64,000 bases of DNA, from positions 1-64,000 of the forward strand of contig NZ_JPHU01000010.1 in assembly GCF_000733125.1 (NCBI RefSeq), in the 5' to 3' direction. The stretch comes from Parvularcula oceani (lineage in GTDB: Bacteria; Pseudomonadota; Alphaproteobacteria; Caulobacterales; Parvularculaceae). A program made the translations under genes and the position numbers. This document shows, piece by piece, positions 9,205 to 17,541 of this stretch; within the stretch, counting starts at the first letter, position 1, and every line of letters starts with the position of its first letter. A model generated the notes under the pieces. That model was given only the letters and a program-made list of their open reading frames with translations, was not told where the DNA came from and made no database searches.

Positions 9205-10458
9205 ATGACCGAACACTCCGAACGGAACGACAAGGCGGACGCAGACGGCCGCAAGCCGTCCAAGATGTGGACGATCGGCGGCGCCGTCGTGCTTCTTCTC
9301 GGCGTCGGCGTCTTCTTCGGCCTGCGCATGCTCGGCGGGGCGCCCGAGGGCGGACAGACCGAGGAGACCGTGCCAATGGTCGAGGTCGTCGCCGCCGAGG
9401 CCGAAGGGCGGCGCTATACGGTGAGCGAGGAAGGCTTCCTGCGCCCGCTCGCCGAGATCGCCGTCACCGCCGAGATGGCCGGGCGGGTGGAGGAGGTCTC
9501 CGAAGCCCTGGTCGCGGGCGGACGCATCGAGGAGGGCGAGCCGCTCTTCCGCCTCGACGACCGCGAAGTCCGTGCGCAGCTCCAGCAGGCCGAGGCCGAC
9601 CTCCAGAGCGCGCGCGCGCAGCTTTCCAGGATCGAATCCGACGCCAGCCGGCAGGAACGCCTGGCCGAGATCGGCGCTGCGCCGGTCTCGCGGGCCGAAC
9701 AGGCGCGCTCGGATCTCGCCGGCGCCCGCGCGGGCGTGTCGCAGGCCGAGGCGCAGCTCGAGATCGCGCGCGAGCGGCTGGACGACACGGTGGTGCGCGC
9801 GCCGTTCTCTGCGACGGTGCAATCGGAGAGCCTCTCCGTGGGCTCCTATGTCACGCCGGGCGAGGTGGTGGCGCGGATCTACGACAACACGGCGGCCAGG
9901 GTGAAGCTCGGCATGAGCCCGGACGATGCCGGGGCGGTGCGCCGCGCCCAGAGGGCTTCGGACGCGCCGCTCGAGGTCGCCGTCTCGCCCACCGCAGCGA
10001 GCGCCTCGACCCTGACGCTGATCGGCACGGTGGAGGAGATCGGCACGGCCCTCGATCCGCAGGCGCGCACCGTCACCGTCACCGTCAGGGTGGAGGACGC
10101 CTTCGCGGAAGAGAATGCGGGCCTCGTCTACGCCAATGATTTCGTGGCGGCGACGCTGCCGGCGCTGTCGCCGATCGCGCTCTATGCGGCGCCGTCGGGC
10201 GTGTTGCGCAAGGACGCCTATGTCTGGACGGTGGAGGCGGGCGGCGATGGCCGCGGCGCGCTGTCCCGGGTCGAGGTCACCCCGATCAAGCAGCAGGAAG
10301 ACCGCGTCGTCTTCTCCTCCGAAGGAGACCTCGCCGATGCGCCGCTCCTCCTGACCGCGCTGACCGAGGAAGTGGACGGATTGCGAGTGCGGATCGCGCC
10401 TGCGGACGCAGAGCAGCGCCTCGCGGATCGTCAGCGAGAGAGCGGATCGTCGCAGTGA
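9205..10458 (+). CDS. RND efflux periplasmic adaptor (system A)
   Basis: Membrane-fusion protein of about 417 residues anchored by one N-terminal helix (TIGGAVVLLLGVGVFFGL) after a hydrophilic start. A lipoyl/barrel-sandwich half motif (VEEVSEALVAGGRIEEGEPLFRLD), an alpha-helical hairpin rich in Gln/Ala/Glu (about 100-180), and the second lipoyl half (DDTVVRAPFSATVQSESLSVGSY) are clear. It bridges the permease and the outer-membrane duct. The start is uncertain: ATG 9181 is in frame but neither site has a convincing Shine-Dalgarno. It overlaps the permease gene by GTGA. Confidence 0.87.
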   Translation: MTEHSERNDKADADGRKPSKMWTIGGAVVLLLGVGVFFGLRMLGGAPEGGQTEETVPMVEVVAAEAEGRRYTVSEEGFLRPLAEIAVTAEMAGRVEEVSEALVAGGRIEEGEPLFRLDDREVRAQLQQAEADLQSARAQLSRIESDASRQERLAEIGAAPVSRAEQARSDLAGARAGVSQAEAQLEIARERLDDTVVRAPFSATVQSESLSVGSYVTPGEVVARIYDNTAARVKLGMSPDDAGAVRRAQRASDAPLEVAVSPTAASASTLTLIGTVEEIGTALDPQARTVTVTVRVEDAFAEENAGLVYANDFVAATLPALSPIALYAAPSGVLRKDAYVWTVEAGGDGRGALSRVEVTPIKQQEDRVVFSSEGDLADAPLLLTALTEEVDGLRVRIAPADAEQRLADRQRESGSSQ

Positions 10459-13400
10459 GAGGCCTCGTCTCCTTCTTCCTCGACAGCCGGGTCGCCGCCA
10501 ACCTGCTGGCGCTCCTCCTCATCGTGGTCGGCATCTTCGCGATGCAGTCCCTGACCATCCGCCTCTTCCCCGAGATCAATCCCTACACGGTCTCGATCAC
10601 GGTGTCCTATCCGGGCGCATCGCCCTCCGAGGTCGAGGAGGGCATCGTCGAACCCATCGAAGAGCAGCTCGAGGGCCTCGAGGGCGTGCGCAAGATCACG
10701 AGCCTTGCCGCCGAGAACGTCGCCAACGTTCTGGTCGAGCTCTACGAGGGCCAGGACACCCAGGAAAAGGTGAACGAGGTCCGTACCGAGATCAGCCAGA
10801 TCACGGTCTTTCCCGAACAGGCCGAGGAGCCGCAGGTCACCGATTTCGAGGTCGAGGAGCTGATCGCCCAGATCGTGCTGGCGGGGGACGCCGACCCCGT
10901 CACGCTCAAGCGGCTCGCGCAGGACCTGCGCACCCGCCTCGCCAACACACCTGAGATCAGCCAGGCGCGGCTCGCCGGGGTTCCGGACTATCTCATCGAT
11001 ATCGCGGTCAGCGAGGGGCAGCTGCAGGCGCTCGGCCTGACCCTTCCCGGCATCGCCCGCACCGTGGGCGAGAGCAGCCTCGAGCTGTCGGCCGGCGAGA
11101 TCGAGGGCGAGCGCCGCCGCACGCTGGTCCGCACGGTGGGCGAGGCGGAGACGGGCGAAGCCTTCGCCGACATCGTGGTGACGACGAGCGCGGAGGGCAC
11201 GCCGGTCCGCCTCGGCCAGATCGCGGACATCTCCGATGCGCTGGATGACACGCCGATCCTCGCCCGGCTCGACGGCCGGCCCGCCGTGTCGATCAGCGTC
11301 TTCCGGTCGGGCGACGAGACCGTGTTCGGCATCATCGACTCCGTCAGGGCCGAGATCGCGGCGATGGAGGAGGACCTTCCCGCAAGCGTCGACGTCACCC
11401 TGTGGCGCGACGAATCCGAAAGTCTGGGCGACCGGATCGACCTTCTGACCCGGAACGCGATCATCGGCCTGTCGCTCGTCCTGGTCCTGCTTCTCCTCTT
11501 CCTCGATGTGCGCATCGCCTTCTGGGTGGCCATCGGTGTCGGGATCAGCTTCCTCGGCGCCTTCATCCCGATGAGCCTTCTGGGCCTCTCGATCAATCAG
11601 CTGTCCTTGTTCGGCTTCATCCTCGCCATCGGCATCGTTGTCGACGACGCCATCGTGGTGGGAGAGAACATCTACGCAACGCGCGAGGAGGGCGCCGAGA
11701 ACAGCAAGGAGGCGGCGCGCAAGGGAACGCTCCGCGTCCTCAAGCCGGTGCTCTTCTCGGTCTCGACGACCATCGTCGTCTTCGTGCCGCTGATCTTCCT
11801 GCCGGGGCAGTTCGGCCAGTTCCTCTCGGCGATCGCCGCCGTGGTGATCTTCGTCCTCACACTGTCCCTGATCGAGAGCTTCACGATCCTGCCAAAGCAT
11901 CTCAGCCATCTTCGCGATGCGCCGCCGCGGCGGTTCTCGCCGCGGCGCGTGCTCGACCCTCTGCGGGACAGAGTCGCCTCCACGCTCGACAGCTTCTCGC
12001 AAAAGCGGCTGCGCCCCGTCATCGCGCTTGCCGTGACCCGGCCTCTCGCCGTCATTCTCGGCATGGTCGGCGTGCTGATCGCCTCGGTGGGCCTTCTGGC
12101 GGGCGGGGTCGTGAAGTCGGTCTTCTTCCCCGAGGTCGAGGGCAATTTCGTCACTGCCGAATTGCAGCTGGCCGAGGCGGCCTCCGAGCGGCAGACGATC
12201 AAGTCGGCCCGCCGCATCGCCGACGCGGCGCAGGCCGCGGCCGAGGCGGTCGCCGAGACTGCCGATGTCGACCCCGACATGGTGATCGACGGCGTCTTCT
12301 GGAGCCTCGGCGAGAATGTCGGGACCGGCAATGAGCAGGTCGTGGTCTCGGGCGGGGCGGCCGCCAATGCCGCCTTCGTCACGGTGAAGATCCAGGATGC
12401 CGCCGAACGCGACTTCACCGCCGTCGCCTTCGAGAACGCCTGGCGCGAAGCTGTCGGCGCCATTCCGGGCGCGCAGACCCTCGCCTTCTCCTCGAACCTC
12501 GTCGGCAGCGGCGCGCCGATCCAGATCGAGGTCCTGAGCACGGACGAGACGGCCGCCCGGGAGGCGACGGCCGCGCTGCGCCGCGAGATCGAGAGCATAA
12601 GCGGCGTCTTCGACGTGCGCGACGACCGCTTCCGCACGACCGATGAGGTGCAGGTCGCCCTGCTGCCGGCCGCGCGCGCCTACGGCCTGACCCTCCAGGA
12701 GGTCGCAGCCCAGATCCGCGCCAATTTCTTCGGCGCCGAGGCCGTCCGCATCCAGCGCGACCGCGAGGAGATCGAGGTGCGCGTCCGCCTGCCCGAGGCG
12801 GAGCGCCAGAGCCTGTCCGTCCTCAAGAACCAGCGCATCGCGGTCACGACCGAGGAGGGCCGCCGCGTCTATGTCCCCATCGGCCAGGTCGCAGAGCTGT
12901 CGATCGGCGATGCCCCTGCGGCCATCACGCGGCAGGACGGCCAGCGGACCTTCGTGATCAGCGCCGACAACGACCTCAACCGCATCACAGCGGGCGCGGC
13001 CACCACGCGCGTGCTCGAGGAGATCTGGCCCTCCATGGCGTCCGATTATCCCGAGGTCACCGTCGAGGCGGGCGGCGACCAGGAAGAACAGGCGAGAGCC
13101 ATTCCGGTCCTGGTCTCGGGCTTCGCGCTATCGCTCTTCGCGATCTATGCCCTCCTCGCGCTCGCCTTCCGCTCCTACAGCCAGCCCTTCGTCGTCATGT
13201 CGATCATTCCCTTCGGCCTGATCGGCGCGCTGATCGGCCATGCGATCTTCGGCTATGCGCTCAGCCTTCTCAGCCTGTTCGGCGTGATCGGCCTCGCCGG
13301 CGTCATCATCAACGATGCCCTTCTGATGGTGGACTACATCAATGAAGGGCTGGAGAACGGAAAGCCGCGCGAAAAGGCGATCACCGATGCCGCCGTCAGC

Positions 13401-13661
13401 CGCTTCCGCCCGATCCTGCTGACGACGCTGACGACCTTCCTCGGCGTGACGCCGCTGATCCTCGAACAATCCGTGCAGGCCGCCTTCCTCGTGCCCACGG
13501 CGATCTCGCTCGGCTTCGGCATTCTCTTCGGCACGATCATCCTGATGGTGCTGGTCCCGGCCGTGGCGAGCCTGCACCTTGCGGGCCGCGAACGGGCGAA
13601 GCGCTGGGCCTCGAAGCTCTCGCCATCCGGTGACGGCGCGCAAAAAGAACAGGAGGCCTGA
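10455..13661 (+). CDS. RND efflux inner-membrane permease (system A)
   Basis: Encodes 1068 residues, normal for an RND drug/proton antiporter. The GTG start at 10455 overlaps the adaptor stop. Twelve helices in the 1+5+1+5 pattern are evident, with two large periplasmic loops starting at FPEINPYTVSITVSYPGASPSEVEEGI. The proton relay pair lies in IGIVVDDAIVVGENIYATRE (helix 4), and the second half has GLAGVIINDALLMVDYINEG where AcrB has a Lys-containing segment; here Asn-Asp replaces it, so the coupling residues differ from AcrB. Substrate cannot be inferred. No regulator gene lies next to it. Confidence 0.9.
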   Translation: MRGLVSFFLDSRVAANLLALLLIVVGIFAMQSLTIRLFPEINPYTVSITVSYPGASPSEVEEGIVEPIEEQLEGLEGVRKITSLAAENVANVLVELYEGQDTQEKVNEVRTEISQITVFPEQAEEPQVTDFEVEELIAQIVLAGDADPVTLKRLAQDLRTRLANTPEISQARLAGVPDYLIDIAVSEGQLQALGLTLPGIARTVGESSLELSAGEIEGERRRTLVRTVGEAETGEAFADIVVTTSAEGTPVRLGQIADISDALDDTPILARLDGRPAVSISVFRSGDETVFGIIDSVRAEIAAMEEDLPASVDVTLWRDESESLGDRIDLLTRNAIIGLSLVLVLLLLFLDVRIAFWVAIGVGISFLGAFIPMSLLGLSINQLSLFGFILAIGIVVDDAIVVGENIYATREEGAENSKEAARKGTLRVLKPVLFSVSTTIVVFVPLIFLPGQFGQFLSAIAAVVIFVLTLSLIESFTILPKHLSHLRDAPPRRFSPRRVLDPLRDRVASTLDSFSQKRLRPVIALAVTRPLAVILGMVGVLIASVGLLAGGVVKSVFFPEVEGNFVTAELQLAEAASERQTIKSARRIADAAQAAAEAVAETADVDPDMVIDGVFWSLGENVGTGNEQVVVSGGAAANAAFVTVKIQDAAERDFTAVAFENAWREAVGAIPGAQTLAFSSNLVGSGAPIQIEVLSTDETAAREATAALRREIESISGVFDVRDDRFRTTDEVQVALLPAARAYGLTLQEVAAQIRANFFGAEAVRIQRDREEIEVRVRLPEAERQSLSVLKNQRIAVTTEEGRRVYVPIGQVAELSIGDAPAAITRQDGQRTFVISADNDLNRITAGAATTRVLEEIWPSMASDYPEVTVEAGGDQEEQARAIPVLVSGFALSLFAIYALLALAFRSYSQPFVVMSIIPFGLIGALIGHAIFGYALSLLSLFGVIGLAGVIINDALLMVDYINEGLENGKPREKAITDAAVSRFRPILLTTLTTFLGVTPLILEQSVQAAFLVPTAISLGFGILFGTIILMVLVPAVASLHLAGRERAKRWASKLSPSGDGAQKEQEA

Positions 13662-13737
13662 CCGAATCGCGCTTTCGCCCTTTCATCGGCGCCTGTCTTC
13701 GTTCAGTCTCCTTCGCTCTTGCAGCAGGATCGCCTCC

Positions 13738-14916
13738 ATGGACGACTTCTACGCCATTCGCCGGCTCCCCCCTTACGTCTTCGCGCAGGTCGCAGAGATC
13801 GTGGCGGACGCACGAGCGCAGGGGCGGGAGGTCACGGACCTTTCCATGGGCAATCCCGACCTGCCCACGCCTTCGTCCATCGTCGAAGTGCTGCGCGAGG
13901 CCGTGCTCGATCCTGCGAGCCACCGCTATTCGGACTCGCGCGGTGTCCAGTCCCTGCGCGAGGCGCAGGCGCGCTATTACGGCCGCCGGTTCGGGGTGAA
14001 GGTCGATCCCGATCGCCAGGTCGTCGCCACCCTCGGCTCCAAGAACGCCTTCGCCAATCTCGCCACCGCGATCACCGCGCCGGGCGACGTGGTGCTGGTG
14101 CCGAACCCGTCCTACCCGATCCACGCCTTCGGCTTCGTCATGGCGGGCGGCGTCGTCCGGCCGATCCCGACCAAGGCCGATGACGGCATCTTCCGTGCGG
14201 CCGAGCGGGCGCTGCGCTATTGCGTGCCCCGGCCCATCGCCATGGTGCTCAACTATCCGGCCAATCCGACCACGGAATGCGCCAGCCTCGACTTCTACCG
14301 CGAGGCGGTGCGCTTTGCGAAGAAGCACGACCTCTTCATCCTGTCGGACCTCGCCTATGCCGAGGTCTATTTCGGCGACCCGCCGCCCTCGATCCTCGAA
14401 GTGCCGGGCGCGATGGATGTCGCGATCGAATTCACCTCGGCCTCCAAGAGCTTCTCCATGGCGGGGTGGCGCGTCGGCTTCGCGGTCGGGAACGAGCGGC
14501 TGATCGCGGCGATGACGCGCGTGAAGGCTTATCTCGACTACGGATCTTTCGCACCGATCCAGCATGCGGCGGCCGTCGCGCTCGACAATGCCGAGGACAT
14601 CTCGGCCGAGGTCCGCGCCGCCTATGCCCGCCGCCTGGACGTTTTGCTGGACAGCTTCGCGGACGCGGGCTGGGAGCTGCCGCGCCCCGAGGCAAGCATG
14701 TTCGTCTGGGCGAAGCTGCCCGAGGGCGAAGGCGAGGACAGCCTCGAATTCTCCAAGCGCATGGTGCGCGAGGCGGGCGTTGCGCTCAGCCCCGGCACCG
14801 GTTTCGGCGAAGGTGGGGAAGGGCATGTCCGCATCGCGCTGGTCGACGACGAGGCCCAGATCAGGGCCGCCGCCCGGCGCATCGGCGAAGCGCTGCGCCT
14901 GAAAGAGGCGGCCTAG
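13738..14916 (+). CDS. alaC: Class I/II PLP aminotransferase, AlaC (YfdZ)-like
   Basis: Encodes 392 residues. Start at ATG 13738 with AGGA eight bases upstream, giving a product that aligns from IRRLPPYVFAQV with E. coli AlaC. Motifs include DLSMGNPDLPTPSSI, LNYPANPTTECASLDFY and the PLP lysine in SASKSFSMAGWRVGF. AlaC-type enzymes transfer amino groups between glutamate and pyruvate or similar oxo acids; LL-diaminopimelate aminotransferase is a relative and an often-used mis-annotation. It lies beside the arginine genes, which lack a visible argD, but ArgD is a class III enzyme, so substitution is speculative. Its stop overlaps that of argH in a shared CTAG. Confidence 0.85.
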   Translation: MDDFYAIRRLPPYVFAQVAEIVADARAQGREVTDLSMGNPDLPTPSSIVEVLREAVLDPASHRYSDSRGVQSLREAQARYYGRRFGVKVDPDRQVVATLGSKNAFANLATAITAPGDVVLVPNPSYPIHAFGFVMAGGVVRPIPTKADDGIFRAAERALRYCVPRPIAMVLNYPANPTTECASLDFYREAVRFAKKHDLFILSDLAYAEVYFGDPPPSILEVPGAMDVAIEFTSASKSFSMAGWRVGFAVGNERLIAAMTRVKAYLDYGSFAPIQHAAAVALDNAEDISAEVRAAYARRLDVLLDSFADAGWELPRPEASMFVWAKLPEGEGEDSLEFSKRMVREAGVALSPGTGFGEGGEGHVRIALVDDEAQIRAAARRIGEALRLKEAA

Positions 14917-16334
14917 CCCGAAAGCGCCCCTCGCCAGTATTCGATCTGCCCCCGGACGCTGCCGGGCGAGGTGCCGCCCTCGCTCGTTCGGCGCTTCAGG
15001 CTTTCGAGCGGCGTCAGGCTGTCGAGCATGTCCTGCGTGATCGCGGGCGAGATGCCCTGCGCATCGTTCAGCGGCAGCTCGTGCAGCTTGCAGCCGCGTT
15101 CCTCGCAGGCAGCGACGAGCGCGCCCACCACGTGGTGGGCGTCCCGGAAGGGCATGCCCCGCGCGGCGAGCATGTCGGCCACGTCGGTCGCCGTGGCGAA
15201 GCCTTCGCCCGCATCGCGCGCCATCGCTTCCGGATTCGGTGTCATGGTACGGATCATTCCGGCGGTGATCTCGAGGCACTCCTCGAGGCTGTCCAGCGCA
15301 TCCATGAGCGGGCGCTTGGTTTCCTGAAGGTCCTTGGAATAGGCGAGCGGCAGGCCCTTGGTCTGCATGGTCAGCGCGACGAGCGCGCCGCCGATCGCGC
15401 CGACCTTGGAGCGCAGGAGCTCGGCGGCGTCGGGGTTTCGCTTTTGCGGCATGATCGAGCTGCCGGTCGAATATTCGTCCGACATGCGCAGATAGCCGAA
15501 TTGCGGCGTCGCGAAGATGACGAGCTCTTCTGCGAGACGCGAGAGATGGCCCGCGCAGATGCTCGCCGCGCCCACCGCTTCGAGCGCGAAGTCGCGGGCC
15601 GAAACCGCGTCGAGGGAATTGCGCATGGGCCGCTCGAAATGCAGCGCCTCTGCCGTCGAGGGCCGGTCGATCGGGTGCGGCGTTCCCGCCAGCGCCGCAG
15701 CGCCGAGCGGGCTCTCGTTCAGCCGCGCGCGCGCATCGGCGATGCGCCCGCCATCCCGGCCCAGCATCTCGACATAGGCGAGGCACCATTGCGCATAGGA
15801 AATGGGCTGCGCGATCTGCAGATGCGTGAAGCCCGGCATCACGCTCTCCTCATGGCCCTCGGCTTGGGAGAGGAAGGCGGCCTGCGCATCGCGGAGGGCG
15901 CCCGAGATCCGGTCGAGCGCCGCGCGGGTCCACAAACGCATGTCGGTCGCCACCTGATCGTTGCGCGAGCGGCCGGTGTGAAGCTTGCCCGCGACATCGC
16001 CGATCAACTCGCGCAAGCGGCTCTCCACGTTCATGTGAACGTCTTCGAGCGCCTCGGACCAGACGAAGCTTTCCGAGACGATCTCCTCGCGCACGCGCGC
16101 CAGGCCGTCCACGATCTGGTCCGCCTCGTCGCCCGACAGCATGTCCTGCCGCGCCAGCATGCGCGCATGGGCGATCGAGCCCGCGATATCCTCGAGCGCC
16201 AGGCGCTTGTCGTCTTCGAGGCAGGCATTGAAGCGGGTCATCGCCTCGGCCGGCCCGGCGCGGAACCGCCCGCCCCACATGGCATTGGTGCCGCCGCTCT
16301 TCGCGGGCGCTCCGGTTTTCGCATCATTCGTCAT
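14913..16334 (-). CDS. argH: Argininosuccinate lyase
   Basis: Encodes 473 residues. It splits argininosuccinate into arginine and fumarate, the last step of the pathway. Start at ATG 16334 (product begins MTNDAKTG, with GAGG just upstream); the in-frame ATG at 16376 has no good ribosome site. Family signatures are WGGRF, TGRSRNDQVATD, the fumarase-family loop GSSIMPQKRNPDAAEL with the catalytic Ser, and TPHPIDRPSTAE. It is divergent from the arginine operon across a 205-base region holding the leader peptide and attenuator, which act only on the plus strand. Convergent with alaC. Confidence 0.95.
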   Translation of the reverse strand: MTNDAKTGAPAKSGGTNAMWGGRFRAGPAEAMTRFNACLEDDKRLALEDIAGSIAHARMLARQDMLSGDEADQIVDGLARVREEIVSESFVWSEALEDVHMNVESRLRELIGDVAGKLHTGRSRNDQVATDMRLWTRAALDRISGALRDAQAAFLSQAEGHEESVMPGFTHLQIAQPISYAQWCLAYVEMLGRDGGRIADARARLNESPLGAAALAGTPHPIDRPSTAEALHFERPMRNSLDAVSARDFALEAVGAASICAGHLSRLAEELVIFATPQFGYLRMSDEYSTGSSIMPQKRNPDAAELLRSKVGAIGGALVALTMQTKGLPLAYSKDLQETKRPLMDALDSLEECLEITAGMIRTMTPNPEAMARDAGEGFATATDVADMLAARGMPFRDAHHVVGALVAACEERGCKLHELPLNDAQGISPAITQDMLDSLTPLESLKRRTSEGGTSPGSVRGQIEYWRGALSG

Positions 16335-16415
16335 GGCGGCCTCGGTTTTGCGCAGCTTCGTGCTTGGCAAGGGCATCTTACGCCTCTAGCGTCCCGTCAA
16401 CCGAAAGGACCCGCC

Positions 16416-16469
16416 GTGCCGCTTCTCCGACGCCGAACGATGACCATGGGCCGCGCGACCGCTCGCTGA
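16416..16469 (+). CDS. Putative arginine leader peptide
   Basis: A 17-codon reading frame starting with GTG and encoding MPLLRRRTMTMGRATAR, in which five of 17 residues are arginine and three are consecutive (CGA-CGC-CGA at 16428-16436). A clear ribosome site AAAGGA (16404-16409) lies six bases upstream of the GTG. The frame ends 26 bases before an intrinsic terminator that itself ends just before argF'. This is the layout of a ribosome-mediated attenuation leader such as the his, trp or leu leaders. Translation has not been shown; the call rests on codon content, ribosome site and position. Confidence 0.75.
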   Translation: MPLLRRRTMTMGRATAR

Positions 16470-16520
16470 GAGCAGCATCGTTTTCGATTCGTCGCGCCCG
16501 GCCCCCGTGCCGGGCTTTTT
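16448..16520 (+). promoter_or_regulatory. Candidate arginine attenuator (antiterminator and terminator)
   Basis: Terminator: GCCCGGC (16496-16502) pairs with GCCGGGC (16509-16515) over a six-base loop and is followed by five T. Antiterminator: GGGCCGCGCGAC (16448-16459), inside the leader frame, can pair with GTCGCGCCCGGCCC (16491-16504) as 12 base pairs with a two-base bulge, consuming the 5' arm of the terminator. A ribosome paused at the Arg triplet 16428-16436 would leave 16448-16459 free, whereas one reaching the stop at 16467 would cover it. Low charged tRNA-Arg would therefore favour read-through into argF'. The structure is worked out by hand, without energies. Confidence 0.72.
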
Positions 16521-16539
16521 CGTATCTGGAGTACCCCCC

Positions 16540-17541
16540 TTGCCCCGACATTTCCTGAGTACCGAAGACTGGTCCCGTGCCGAGATCTCGGCGCTGCTCG
16601 ACGATGCGCGCCTGTTGCGCGAGCGTCCGCGACAGGACCGCGTCTCGGGCAAGACGGCGGCCTTCGTCTTCTTCAACCCGTCCCTGCGGACGCGGAGCTC
16701 CTTCCAGATCGGCTTTTCCCAGCTCGGCGGTACGCCGGTCGTGCTGGACGCTGCCGGAACCTGGCCGCTCGAATATGTCGAGGGCGCGGTGATGGACGGC
16801 GAACCCGAAGAGCACGCGAAAGAGGCCGCGCGCGTCCTGTCGGCCTATGTCGACCTGATCGGCATCCGCGCCTTCCCGAAATTCCAGGACTGGGAGGCCG
16901 AGCGCCACGATCCGCTGCTCTCGGCCTTCGTCGAACACGCAAGCGTACCGATCGTGAACATGGAAACGATCGTTCATCCCTGTCAGGAGCTCGCCATGCT
17001 GATGGCGCTTCAGGACACGCATGGCGATCTTTCGGGCAAGACCTTCACCCTGACCTGGACGTTCCATCCCAAGCCCCTGAACACCGCCGTGCCGAACTCG
17101 GCGCTTCTCGCGGCGACCAAGATGGGCATGAATGTCCGCCTGCTGATCCCGGATGAGGCCTACCGCCTCGATCCCCGCTTCATGGAGGCGGGCGAGCGGT
17201 TCACGGAAGAGGCGGGCACTTCGCTCACCGTCACGACGGACATCGGGGAGGCCTATGACGGCGCCGACGCCGTCTATGCCAAGTCATGGGGGCGTCTCGA
17301 CCAGATCGGCCTGCCGATGGAACAGCGCCTGACGCCGGAGGACTATCGCCGCTTCATCGTCGATGAAGAGAAGATGGCCCTGACCAACAACGCGACCTTC
17401 AGCCACTGCCTGCCCATGCGCCGCAACGTGAAGGTGACCGACGCCGTCGCCGACAGCCCGCGCAGCCTCATCATCGAGGAGGCGGCGAACCGCCTCCATG
17501 TCCAGAAAGCCGTCATGTCTCAACTTCTGGGGGCCTCATGA
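16540..17541 (+). CDS. argF': N-acetylornithine carbamoyltransferase
   Basis: Encodes 333 residues from TTG 16540, with GGAG (16528-16531) eight bases upstream; the earlier in-frame ATG at 16507 lies inside the terminator hairpin. It carbamoylates N-acetyl-L-ornithine to N-acetylcitrulline. The N-terminus PRHFLSTEDWSRAEISALL and the core FFNPSLRTRSSFQ (carbamoyl-phosphate motif), METIVHPCQELAM, WTFHPKPLNTAV and HCLPMRRNVKVTDA match the Xanthomonas enzyme, not ordinary ornithine transcarbamylase. MDGEPEEH keeps Glu90, equivalent to the Glu reported to select acetyl- over succinyl-ornithine. First structural gene of the operon; overlaps argG by ATGA. Confidence 0.93.
   Translation: MPRHFLSTEDWSRAEISALLDDARLLRERPRQDRVSGKTAAFVFFNPSLRTRSSFQIGFSQLGGTPVVLDAAGTWPLEYVEGAVMDGEPEEHAKEAARVLSAYVDLIGIRAFPKFQDWEAERHDPLLSAFVEHASVPIVNMETIVHPCQELAMLMALQDTHGDLSGKTFTLTWTFHPKPLNTAVPNSALLAATKMGMNVRLLIPDEAYRLDPRFMEAGERFTEEAGTSLTVTTDIGEAYDGADAVYAKSWGRLDQIGLPMEQRLTPEDYRRFIVDEEKMALTNNATFSHCLPMRRNVKVTDAVADSPRSLIIEEAANRLHVQKAVMSQLLGAS

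Noticed and set aside
10431-12002. 523-codon minus-strand frame within the system A permease
   Set aside because: Antisense shadow with Asp/Glu/His/Arg-rich low-complexity composition typical of reversed membrane-protein genes.
16364-16390. Promoter for the arg leader (TTGGCA ... TCTAGC)
   Set aside because: Spacing (15 bases) and -10 match (3 of 6) are too poor to call.
16507-16539. Alternative ATG start for argF'
   Set aside because: It lies inside the terminator hairpin, adds residues not found in the family, and TTG 16540 has a well-spaced GGAG.
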